DNA from: Colwellia sp. PAMC 21821
Lineage (GTDB): Bacteria; Pseudomonadota; Gammaproteobacteria; Enterobacterales; Alteromonadaceae
Reading direction: 5' to 3'
Assembly: GCF_002077175.1 (NCBI RefSeq)
Contig: NZ_CP014943.1
Span: 62,001-126,000, forward strand
Length of the DNA stretch: 64,000 nucleotides
Positions 44,427 to 51,993 of this stretch are shown one piece after another. The translations under genes and the position numbers were made by a program. Position 1 is the stretch's first letter. Every line of letters starts with the position of its first letter. A model generated the notes under the pieces. It had not been told where the DNA came from. It did not search any database and worked only from the letters and a program-made list of their open reading frames with translations.

Positions 44427-45848
44427 CTATAAATTGATCGTTTGATAACTAGTATAGCTACCGATAACTGACAAATTAATTAAGGTAATTCTATTGGGCT
44501 GTATATTCACTTCAATATTTTTTTGTTGTCCATTGACCTGTACTTGCAATATTTGCTTACCTACCGGTACACTCATACGCACTATATCAACTTGATCAGG
44601 TAACGTAGACCAACTGCGGGTATCGGCCTTTTCAGAAGCAATATTATAAATACTGGCTAAAATATTACCAACATCACCGGCTTCTCGGCTAAGTTTTTGC
44701 CGCATTTGTTCTTTAGCAACAACTCGCACGACTTGTCTGGTGAGTAGTGACGGTAGTTGATCTTTTAAATCTTTCGCCGCTAGTGATTGAATACGCACAA
44801 TTTCATGCGATTGATAAGTGTCACCTGCGCTGTTAAAGGTAAGTTTATTGTGCAGTGGTAAAGTTCCGTCATAAACAGGTAAAGAAAAACTAAAGAATTT
44901 TAGGCCATAATTACTTCGACCTACCGGCAGGTTTAAGCCAACATCTTGTTTACTATTAACCATATCACGCTCAACAAGCACAACCACTTGCCCTTGTCCT
45001 TTTGAGTCTCGCGTTTGATACTTTCCAAAGCGTTGTTCAAAGCTGACTAAGTCGTCTTGCATAGCTAATTTGGTTGCTAAGCGCAAAACATCTTGCTGTA
45101 AGTAGTTATTTTCTGGGTATATTTCTATTGCACGTTTATAGTCAATATAGGCATCATTTAATTCGCCACTAGCCTCATATAAAATACCTGATAGGTAGAA
45201 AGTAAATGCATTTTGAAAACCATTTTTCACCTTGCCAATGGCACTATCCATACTCGGGTAGCCACCTTGTAAACTATCGGTGCTCATGCCCGAGTTATTA
45301 AGCTCACTTTGTGCTTTATAAATTTCATTTTTATAAACTTTAAGTGCGGTCTCTTGAACTAAGTTAGCCCGACGTATCTCAACTAGCGCACCAGATAAGT
45401 CATATTGAAATAAATAATTTAACGCTTGATAACTATGCAGCATGCTTTGTTCATAATAAGGTACTTCATAAGACGTCGCGTTATCATTACTGACCACTGC
45501 GCCTAATTTTTCGATACCTTTGCTAATTTGTATTTTTGCCTTGTTACGTTGTTCTTCAACTTGAACATAGGCTTGAGCAAAGGTTTTTTGACTGGCTGGA
45601 AAGTCAGCGGCTAAAAACTGTAAGCGCCCTCTTTCAAGTAAACTTAATACATAAGTATTATTGCTTTGGTCACGCTCACCTAATAGGTTTTGCGCCGCAA
45701 CGAAATTACCTTGGCGTACTGCCGCCTTTACCGGTTTCATTTGACTATTGTAACCTTGAAAGAGGTCAGTAAGCCCAAAGGTTGCGCAACCCGATAAAAC
45801 CGAGATAACAGCGATTACAACAACACGCTTAGAAAGGTACTTAAACAT
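44427..45848 (-). CDS. COG3014 family lipoprotein with TPR-like region
   Basis: A 473-residue lipoprotein (lipobox VLSGC, Cys21). The N-terminal two thirds are helical with TPR-like segments, such as GDASYD-type DLSGALVEIRRANLVQET and the clear repeat AFTFYLSGILYEASGELNDAYIDYKRAIEIYPEN (about residues 210-243). The C-terminal 170 residues are beta-rich (VVVLVERD, LPVYDGTLPLHNKLTF). It matches the COG3014 family I know from gammaproteobacteria, encoded with YcfL and LpoB. Function is unknown, perhaps peptidoglycan synthesis support. First gene of the operon. Confidence 0.82.
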   Translation of the reverse strand: MFKYLSKRVVVIAVISVLSGCATFGLTDLFQGYNSQMKPVKAAVRQGNFVAAQNLLGERDQSNNTYVLSLLERGRLQFLAADFPASQKTFAQAYVQVEEQRNKAKIQISKGIEKLGAVVSNDNATSYEVPYYEQSMLHSYQALNYLFQYDLSGALVEIRRANLVQETALKVYKNEIYKAQSELNNSGMSTDSLQGGYPSMDSAIGKVKNGFQNAFTFYLSGILYEASGELNDAYIDYKRAIEIYPENNYLQQDVLRLATKLAMQDDLVSFEQRFGKYQTRDSKGQGQVVVLVERDMVNSKQDVGLNLPVGRSNYGLKFFSFSLPVYDGTLPLHNKLTFNSAGDTYQSHEIVRIQSLAAKDLKDQLPSLLTRQVVRVVAKEQMRQKLSREAGDVGNILASIYNIASEKADTRSWSTLPDQVDIVRMSVPVGKQILQVQVNGQQKNIEVNIQPNRITLINLSVIGSYTSYQTINL

Positions 45849-46200
45849 TAAATTAATGTATTTCCATAAAATTTTTTACTGCGCTTAGTTATATTTGTGT
45901 AATAAATGAATGCAAAATACTTAGCTTTTTTAACTATAGGTAAAAGTAAGCTTATTTAAGACGAGTAGCAATAGTTACTTTGTTGAAAGAATGTAAGAAA
46001 CTATATTTGAAGATGAACAGTAAATTAATGATTTCAAATATCTTTTGATACACCAGCACGTTGTTATTTATAAGTGTTATAGCGTTTATGAGTAGGTTGC
46101 CAATAAACGCTATTGTTGCTAGTAATGTTCAACACTGACAATGAATGAATATTATCCAGTGTTCATGCTATATCTATTTTTTAGTATGCGGCTATATGCG
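45849..46200. other. Intergenic region, 352 bp
   Basis: Lies between the COG3014 operon (which starts leftward from 45848) and the 3' end of the DoxX gene. It holds the operon promoter. TAGCGTTTA (46080-46088) and TAAACGCTA (46104-46112) form an inverted repeat with a 15-base loop but no T tract. No gene recognised. Confidence 0.45.
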
Positions 46201-46803
46201 CTAAGTCGCAGAAATAAGCTTGCGTTTAAACCAGTAATCCAAGCTGACATAACGCCCGCCACCGATAAAAAATAGTGCCAACAGCATAATAAAATAGGTC
46301 GCGGCGAATTCAATACCATTATTTAAAATAGTAATATTACCGCTACTGGTCAGCCATTCATAGTTTCCGTGCTCTTGTAAAATAGAAATAATTATTTCTT
46401 TTTTCTCAACGGACGCCTCTACTCGTTCATTAGCAAAGGGGGCATTAGCATCTGCAATCGCTTGCCAACCATATTGTCCATGAACAGAGGTCATAGCGAT
46501 AAACATGGTAACCATCAAAGGAACAGCCATTAAACGCACGCCAAAACCTAACAATAATGCAATGGCACCAATAACCTCAGCACCAACGGCTAAAATAGCA
46601 AGAATATACGGAAACGGTAATCCTAAGCCCCAATCGTCATTACCAAACCATTGCACTATGTTGTCAAAGCCGTCTATTTTAGTCGTGCCTGCCATCCAAA
46701 AAATAGGCACTAAATACAAACGCAATAGTAACGGGGCAAGAAAATCCAACTTTCTCGTTGAATTTAATATGCGGTAACCTTTGTTCAATAGTGCCTTTAC
46801 CAT
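46201..46803 (-). CDS. DoxX family membrane protein
   Basis: A 200-residue inner-membrane protein with four membrane segments: LAPLLLRLYLVPIFWMAGTTKI, PYILAILAVGAEVIGAIALLLGFGVRLMAVPLMVTMFIAM, and FAATYFIMLLALFFIGGGRYVSLDYW. The DoxX pattern (short-chain membrane subunit resembling a quinol oxidase or thiosulfate-metabolism partner) is clear; function in this organism is unknown. A hydrophilic loop of about 45 residues (about 108-160) separates helices three and four. Monocistronic. Confidence 0.87.
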   Translation of the reverse strand: MVKALLNKGYRILNSTRKLDFLAPLLLRLYLVPIFWMAGTTKIDGFDNIVQWFGNDDWGLGLPFPYILAILAVGAEVIGAIALLLGFGVRLMAVPLMVTMFIAMTSVHGQYGWQAIADANAPFANERVEASVEKKEIIISILQEHGNYEWLTSSGNITILNNGIEFAATYFIMLLALFFIGGGRYVSLDYWFKRKLISAT

Positions 46804-46963
46804 GTTTATTCCTATTTGCTTTAGTTGTTTATGGGGAACTATTTTATTTGACCCGATAAGTTACTGAGCAATTTCAAAATTTGTCGATAAAATGCACATA
46901 AAGGCCGTTTAATAAGTCATTTAGCTATAAATAAAACTGCTTTTTTATCGCTAACGTCTCTTA

Positions 46964-47320
46964 TTATAAGGTTTCAACTGCCGCTAATGCTTGAGTAAAT
47001 TCTGCTAGTTCTAACTCAAAGCATGCTTCATCTTCCTGCCAATTTAGGCCGATAATAACGCCGTCTTCGAGTAAGTCTTCAACCCAAAATTCCATCCAGT
47101 CTGCAACCGTAATAGCAGCGGGTATATAGTCAGCCCATTCTTCAACACAATGCTTTTGAGCTAATGCCTCTGTTGACCAAAGTGGCATAACTTCTGTATT
47201 TTCAAAGTTTATTGAATCTAGTACTACCCAGTCTTCGCTATTTTTATCTTGCAACGCCCAAAATGTTTGGGTGTCTTTAGCTTCATTTAAAAATGACTTC
47301 AATGTTGTTTCAGTGCTCAT
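46964..47320 (-). CDS. DUF2750 domain protein
   Basis: A 118-residue acidic cytoplasmic protein. It matches DUF2750: FWALQDKNSEDWVVLDSINFENTEVMPLWSTEALAQKHCVEEWADYIPAAI followed by FWVEDLLEDGVIIGLNWQEDEACFELE. Function is unknown. Its strong acidity and tryptophan content are normal for the family. Monocistronic between DoxX and the SRAP gene. Confidence 0.85.
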   Translation of the reverse strand: MSTETTLKSFLNEAKDTQTFWALQDKNSEDWVVLDSINFENTEVMPLWSTEALAQKHCVEEWADYIPAAITVADWMEFWVEDLLEDGVIIGLNWQEDEACFELELAEFTQALAAVETL

Positions 47321-47380
47321 TTGTTCTAATACCTTAATGACGTTTTTTACATTATACCAATTGAATTAAATCTAAGGATA

Positions 47381-47959
47381 TTAATTTGTTATTACTTGTA
47401 AATATTGCTCAGGAATAGCAGACATTAATGGCGATAAATTAGAAGCCATATTTGACGGGTGCAGCCAAGCATTGATATATTCGGGTAAAATTAACACTGG
47501 CATACGGTGATGATACTGTTCGCACAGAGAATTTGGTTTGGTGGTTAAAGTCACCACTTGTGGTTGAGTGTTAGTACTATAATAGCTGATCCCGGCCATA
47601 TATAATGGCTGTTCTTGCGCATGACTAAAGTAATATTTTTGTTTTTTACTGCCTTCCTTTCGCCATTCATACCAACCACTACAAGGTATTAAACACCGAT
47701 GAGCGGCGAAAGCCTGAGCAAACGTAGGCTTAGTGGCAACAGTTTCACTTTGGGCATTAATCAGCAAACGTTTCGACCAAGAAGGTTGAATGCCCCGTTG
47801 CATATTAACTTGGTTCAGTTGCTCTTTCACCTGAACAACCGCTGACACCGATTCACTCGGACACAAGTTAGTATTACTGCGACTGTTAAAGTTCATACCT
47901 AGGGTATCGCTGACCATTTGAGATAAAGGATAGTCACTGATATTAAGCCTGCCACACAT
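47381..47959 (-). CDS. yedK: SRAP (YedK/HMCES) abasic-site DNA-protein crosslinker
   Basis: A 192-residue SOS-response-associated protein that shields abasic sites in single-stranded DNA by forming a crosslink through its N-terminal cysteine. Visible residues: Cys2 (MCGRLN), Asn31 in NTNLCP, Glu98 in SGWYEW and His151 in YHHRMPVLI. HRCLIPCSGWYEWR and MAGISYYS are typical blocks. The initiator methionine must be removed to free Cys2. It is slightly short for the family. Whether a LexA site precedes it was not established. Confidence 0.93.
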   Translation of the reverse strand: MCGRLNISDYPLSQMVSDTLGMNFNSRSNTNLCPSESVSAVVQVKEQLNQVNMQRGIQPSWSKRLLINAQSETVATKPTFAQAFAAHRCLIPCSGWYEWRKEGSKKQKYYFSHAQEQPLYMAGISYYSTNTQPQVVTLTTKPNSLCEQYHHRMPVLILPEYINAWLHPSNMASNLSPLMSAIPEQYLQVITN

Positions 47960-48128
47960 ATTATTTAGCCTTACCTTGAAGTTGTTAGCGGTTGTTGAAC
48001 TATATCACCTCATACTAAGTTAATCGTCACTTCTGGTTAAGCAATCAGCTACTGCTAACTTACACAGTTGCACTTAGCGGGAACATAGCAGGAACATAGC
48101 AGGAATATAGCCAAGTTTTATTATTTTT

Positions 48129-48235
48129 ACAGGGAGGAAAGAATGAGAAAAGCAGGAGGATATTTGGACGGATGATGAATACTGCGTCATGCCATAGTTT
48201 CTTCCCTCATTCAGTCCTCCTGCCCTTCTCCCTGT
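48129..48235. repeat. Long inverted repeat / hairpin core, copy 1
   Basis: Outer arms ACAGGGAG (48129-48136) / CTCCCTGT (48228-48235) and inner arms GCAGGAGGA (48152-48160) / TCCTCCTGC (48215-48223) can nest into one hairpin of about 107 nt. A second, competing pairing is GAGGAAAGAATGAG (48134-48147) with CTCATTCAGTCCTC (48206-48219). Flanking TTATT and AATAA extend the outer stem. It could act as RNA or DNA structure; strand and transcription are unknown. Confidence 0.75.
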
Positions 48236-48446
48236 GAATAATTTTTAGGCTATGCTTTTTAGGCAATGCTTCCTTGAGTTGTTGTTATTATATTGACTCA
48301 TTGACAATAGCCTTTTAGAAGCAATTTTTTCCTAGCTTCTAATCACTAAGTTTATAGTGCGTCCAGCCATTTATACTTATGGGCTAACTGACACAGCTGC
48401 ACTTAGCGGTAACATAGCAGGAACATAGCCAAGTTTTATTATTTTT

Positions 48447-48553
48447 ACAGGGAGGAAAGAATGAGAAAAGCAGGAGGATATTTGGACGGATGATGAATAC
48501 TGCGTCATGCCATAGTGTTTTCCCTCATTCAGTCCTCCTGTTCTTCTCCCTGT
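48447..48553. repeat. Long inverted repeat / hairpin core, copy 2
   Basis: Same structure 318 bp downstream of copy 1. ACAGGGAG is at 48447-48454 and the inner arm GCAGGAGGA is kept. The right inner arm reads TCCTCCTGT, changing a G-C to a G-T(U) pair, so pairing is retained. Other changes lie mainly in unpaired parts. Confidence 0.75.
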
Positions 48554-48817
48554 GAATAATTTTTAGGCTATGCTTTTTAGGCAATGCTTCCTTGCGTTGT
48601 TGCTATTATATTGACTCATTGACAATAGCCTTTTAGAAGCAATTTTTTCCTAGCTTATAATCACTAAGTTTATAGTGCGTCCAGCCATTTATACTTATGG
48701 GCTAACTGACACAGCTGCACTTAGCGGTAACATAGCAGGAACATAGCAGGAACATAGCCATTAAATAAACCATCTGTTAAGCTGCAGATATTAAAAATAA
48801 AAGTCACAGAATAATCA

Positions 48818-49945
48818 TTGAAAATTGAAATTGTACCTCGTATTGCAGATATTGCTGAACAAGATTGGCAACGGCTAAACCGTGAACCTTCGGTGTTTTC
48901 AAACTATCAATTTTTCCAGTGTTTAGAAAGCAGCGGCTCGGTTTCTAATCAGCAAGGTTGGCAGCCTCATCATTTACAATTGCGCAATAACGATAACAAT
49001 GAAATTAACGCGATATTACCCATGTACGTTAAATCTCATTCATGGGGAGAATATGTTTTTGATTGGGCTTGGGCCGACGCGTACCAACAACACAATATTC
49101 CTTACTACCCTAAATTAGTCGCTACCACGCCATTTACACCAGTTACTAGCAATAAGCTGCTCACCAATAATGTTGCCCTTTCAGACACTTTTGAAGTGTT
49201 GACTCACCATTGCCAACATCAGCAGTTCAATAGTTGGCATTTATTATATTGCTCGCCAGCACAACAAGAAACAGACGATGTATATCAACGCAACACCGTT
49301 CAATTTCATTGGCTCAATTATAACTACCGAGACTTTGAAGATTTTATCTCACGCTTTACCGCCAGAAAAAGAAAAAACACTCGCAAAGAGCGACTGTCAA
49401 TAACACAACAAAACATCGATGTTAGGCGCATAATCGGTAAAAATATTAGCGAAGAAGAATTAGCTTTTTTCTATTTAACTTATCAGTTAACGTATTTAAA
49501 GCGCGGACATACACCACACTTATCATTTGAATTTTTTCAATCAATAATACAAACGTTACCAGAACATATTTTACTTATCATCGCTAGCTGCAATGGTGAA
49601 GACATCGCTTGTGCTTGGTTCTTTTTTGACAACGAACATTTATATGGTCGCTACTGGGGTTGCACAAAGTCGTACAATAATTTGCATTTTGAGTTGTGCT
49701 ATTACCAAGGAATAGAATTTTGTATTGAAAATAAATTGAGCTTATTTCATCCAGGTACGCAAGGCGAACATAAAATACAACGCGGCTTTGAACCAAAACT
49801 AACCACCTCATACCATTGGATTAAACATGCGGGTTTTAGACCTGCTATTAAAGCCTTTTGTTTACAAGAGCAACAACAAATGCGCACTTATCAAGCCCAG
49901 TGCCAACAACTATTACCTTTTAATTCAAACGATGAAAATCGTTAA
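48818..49945 (+). CDS. COG3146-type GNAT/peptidogalycan-like acetyltransferase family protein
   Basis: A 375-residue protein of the family formerly called DUF482/COG3146 (FemAB-GNAT related). Landmarks: YVFDWAWADAYQQHNIPYYPKLVATTPFTPV near residues 72-105, FISRFTARKRKNTRKERLSI, FYLTYQLTYLKRGHTPHLSFEFF, and GRYWGCTKSYNNLHFELCYYQGIEFCIENKLSLFHPGTQGEHKIQRGFEP. It may transfer an acyl or amino-acyl group; substrate unknown. The start is TTG at 48818 (AAAATTGAAATTG follows); no ATG is near. The gene immediately follows the tandem repeat. Confidence 0.85.
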   Translation: MKIEIVPRIADIAEQDWQRLNREPSVFSNYQFFQCLESSGSVSNQQGWQPHHLQLRNNDNNEINAILPMYVKSHSWGEYVFDWAWADAYQQHNIPYYPKLVATTPFTPVTSNKLLTNNVALSDTFEVLTHHCQHQQFNSWHLLYCSPAQQETDDVYQRNTVQFHWLNYNYRDFEDFISRFTARKRKNTRKERLSITQQNIDVRRIIGKNISEEELAFFYLTYQLTYLKRGHTPHLSFEFFQSIIQTLPEHILLIIASCNGEDIACAWFFFDNEHLYGRYWGCTKSYNNLHFELCYYQGIEFCIENKLSLFHPGTQGEHKIQRGFEPKLTTSYHWIKHAGFRPAIKAFCLQEQQQMRTYQAQCQQLLPFNSNDENR

Positions 49946-50011
49946 CGACATTAGTCATAATATGAAAAAAAATTTGAGCCTTCATTTAGGTAAACACTTG
50001 AGTAATAAATC

Positions 50012-50605
50012 ATGAACAAACCTTTTTCCCAAGCCTGTGAAAATAATAAGTTACCTATTCTAGCCTTGTTGACCAAAGCCTTTAGCAAATGTAAAAGTGT
50101 TTTAGAGGTTGGCTCGGGCACAGGGCAACATGCGGTATATTTTGCGCCAAACTTAACATGGTTGAGTTGGCAAACCAGTGATATGCCTTTAAATCATCAA
50201 GGCATCAGCCAATGGTTGCAAGAATATCCTGCGGGGAACTTGCTATATCCGATTAGCCTGGATCTTAACCACCCATGGCCAATTGAAAAAGTTGACGCCA
50301 TTTACACCGCCAATACCTTACATATTGTAAGCTGGCCATTAGTTCAAGCCTTCTTTAGTGGCGTATCAGAACATTTAAATCCACAAGGAAAACTATGTAT
50401 TTATGGACCGTTTAATTATCAAGGTAAGTACAGCAGTGAAAGTAATGCAGGTTTCGATATTTGGCTTAAAGAGCGTGATAACCAAAGTGCTATTCGCGAT
50501 ATTGAAGCCATAATTATATTAGCTGAAAAGGCGGGGTTGACTCTGGAACACGATCACGAAATGCCTGCCAATAATCGTTTGCTGGTATTTAGTAAGCTAG
50601 GTTAA
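50012..50605 (+). CDS. DUF938 SAM-dependent methyltransferase
   Basis: A 197-residue class I methyltransferase-like protein. The SAM motif I is SVLEVGSGTGQHAVYFAP (about residues 29-46). DUF938 features: LPILALLTKAFSK, WQTSDMP, VDAIYTANTLHIVSWPLVQAFFSGV, LCIYGPFNYQGKYSSESNAGFDIWLK. Substrate unknown. It follows the COG3146 gene by 66 bp and is probably co-transcribed. Confidence 0.88.
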   Translation: MNKPFSQACENNKLPILALLTKAFSKCKSVLEVGSGTGQHAVYFAPNLTWLSWQTSDMPLNHQGISQWLQEYPAGNLLYPISLDLNHPWPIEKVDAIYTANTLHIVSWPLVQAFFSGVSEHLNPQGKLCIYGPFNYQGKYSSESNAGFDIWLKERDNQSAIRDIEAIIILAEKAGLTLEHDHEMPANNRLLVFSKLG

Positions 50606-50803
50606 GCCCTACTCGTGGGTATTATATTGACTAAAAACCGCGCTGTAGAAAAACAAAATGCGCTAATAATAAAACTAGCGCATTGTCATATTGATAGCTA
50701 AGCCGCGTTATATCAGATAACAATTGAGTTTAAGTTAACTCAATATACGAATTTAAGTCCGCAAGCTTAAGTCCGGAAAGTTAAGTCGATTGACTAGAAA
50801 CCA

Positions 50804-50974
50804 CTAATCGGGCACTTTTACTGAAATCTCAATTGACTTAGCGTCACCCGCAAGCCACTTTTGTAAATATATGCTACCCACTGCCTCAGCTTTTCCAGGT
50901 TCAGGTACTTCTTTAAAGCGGATGCTATTTTTGTTTTCTTTCTCAAAAACGAGTTTAACATTAACTTCTGGCAT
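50804..50974 (-). CDS. Small conserved-looking protein, 56 residues
   Basis: Begins MPEVNVKLVFEKENKNSIRF, continues with KEVPEPGKAEAVGSIYLQKWLAGDAKSIEISVKV. The pattern (short beta hairpins with a GSIYLQK segment after a glutamate/proline loop) recalls a widespread family of 55-65-residue proteins of unknown function. GGAAAAATA precedes the ATG; the ribosome-binding site is moderate. It lies just downstream of the esterase on the same strand. Function unknown. Confidence 0.75.
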   Translation of the reverse strand: MPEVNVKLVFEKENKNSIRFKEVPEPGKAEAVGSIYLQKWLAGDAKSIEISVKVPD

Positions 50975-51010
50975 TATTTTTCCTTTACTATTTTTCTATC
51001 TTTTATTTAT

Positions 51011-51074
51011 TAAACAAGGTCTGTGCTAAACAAGGTCTGTGCTAAACAAAGCCTCTGATAAATAAAGCCTGTGT
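51011..51074. repeat. 16-bp tandem repeat (four units) next to the esterase stop
   Basis: Units TAAACAAGGTCTGTGC (51011-51026 and 51027-51042, identical), TAAACAAAGCCTCTGA and TAAATAAAGCCTGTGT, followed at 51075 by TAAGCAAGATT, which is the esterase's own 3' end. The units look like amplified copies of the gene terminus. Confidence 0.85.
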
Positions 51075-51751
51075 TAAGCAAGATTTAAACGTGCAACCAA
51101 CCACGCCGCAATGTCTCGAATTTCAGTTGGATGAACACTGTGCGCCATAGGATACGTTTTCCATGTAACCGGATAACTTTTCTCATTAAGTAATTTATTA
51201 GCCATTTTACCGGCACTTAACGGTACTACATCGTCATTCTCACCATGAAGTTGCAGAATATGAGTGTCGCTATTCGCCGCACTAAGTTGCGCTGGAAGTG
51301 CATCAGCGTTAGGTAAGTAACACGACAACGCCATAATACCCGCAAGCTTTTCAGGGTATCGTAAACCTGTAAACATCCCCACAACACCACCTTGGCTAAA
51401 GCCCGCTAAAACAATATTGCTTGCAGGAATGCCGGCTGCAATTTGTTCAGAAATTAATGCTCGCACTTTAACTTCAGATTCGAGCACACCATCCATATCA
51501 GCACGATTATGCAAATCCATGCTTTTAATGTCATACCATGAACGCATAACATAACCTTGGTTAATCGTTACAGGTTGCTCAGGTGCATGAGGAAATACAA
51601 AACGCACGCTATGGTTTTTAGGTAAACCTAATTCTGGCACTATGGGTGAAAATCCAGCGCCAGAGTCGCCTAAGCCGTGTAACCAAATAACACAGGCTGT
51701 AGCAGATGAAGAAGGTTCGATAGTAATTCGTTCTAATGGGGCAGCAGACAT
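51074..51751 (-). CDS. Carboxylesterase / acyl-protein thioesterase-like alpha/beta hydrolase
   Basis: A 225-residue serine hydrolase of the phospholipase/carboxylesterase (APT1-like) family. Catalytic Ser119 lies in LAGFSQGG, Asp173 in HGENDDVVP and His204 in PMAHSVHP; WLHGLGDSGAGF (about 23-34) forms the oxyanion hole. It should cleave esters or thioesters of short to medium acyl groups. No signal peptide, so cytoplasmic. The stop codon lies at the edge of a 16-bp tandem repeat. Confidence 0.92.
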   Translation of the reverse strand: MSAAPLERITIEPSSSATACVIWLHGLGDSGAGFSPIVPELGLPKNHSVRFVFPHAPEQPVTINQGYVMRSWYDIKSMDLHNRADMDGVLESEVKVRALISEQIAAGIPASNIVLAGFSQGGVVGMFTGLRYPEKLAGIMALSCYLPNADALPAQLSAANSDTHILQLHGENDDVVPLSAGKMANKLLNEKSYPVTWKTYPMAHSVHPTEIRDIAAWLVARLNLA

Positions 51752-51993
51752 GCGTCTCTCTTTATAATGGTTACTGTAAAAAATGCCAACATCATAACGC
51801 TTCTACCGATTAATTAAAATATGCACATGCAGGAGAAATTATAATCTTCTCTTCTGCTATTTTTAGCGGTGTATTTAAATCAACGATTTTGATTGATACT
51901 ATGGTACAACAATATGGTACAACAATAACGTAGCTAACCTTAAACGGATTAAAAATCGGCACTGAACATGGATGAAGGATTGAAAACACGCCA

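Larger units (their letters stand above)
48054..48759. repeat. 318-bp tandem direct repeat, two bodies bracketed by three leader copies
   Basis: Layout L1-B1-L2-B2-L3. The leaders (L1 48054-48112, L2 48383-48430, L3 48701-48759) share GCTAAC ... TGCACTTAGCGG followed by an 11-bp minisatellite (AGGAACATAGC type), present in one more unit in L1 and L3 than in L2. The bodies (48113-48382 and 48431-48700) are nearly identical, differing at scattered bases. The period is exactly 318 bp from L2 to L3, and 329 (318 plus one 11-bp unit) from L1 to L2. Bodies contain strong inverted repeats (separate entries). No transposase, integrase or coding frame is present, and no tRNA resemblance. Type of element unknown. 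Confidence 0.9.
47960..48817. other. Large intergenic region, 858 bp, mostly a tandem repeat
   Basis: Between the SRAP gene (minus) and the COG3146 gene (plus). About 700 bp is taken up by the repeat at 48054-48759. The flanks (47960-48053, 48760-48817) should hold the two divergent promoters. No coding frame is convincing within the repeat. Confidence 0.6.

Noticed and set aside
46080..46112. Inverted repeat as terminator of the DoxX or COG3014 genes
   Set aside because: Neither side has a T tract and its position is not just after a stop codon.
48054..48759. CRISPR array or integron attC cassettes
   Set aside because: Units are about 318 bp with near-identical bodies instead of short repeats with unique spacers; no cas or integrase gene and no paired attC core sites.
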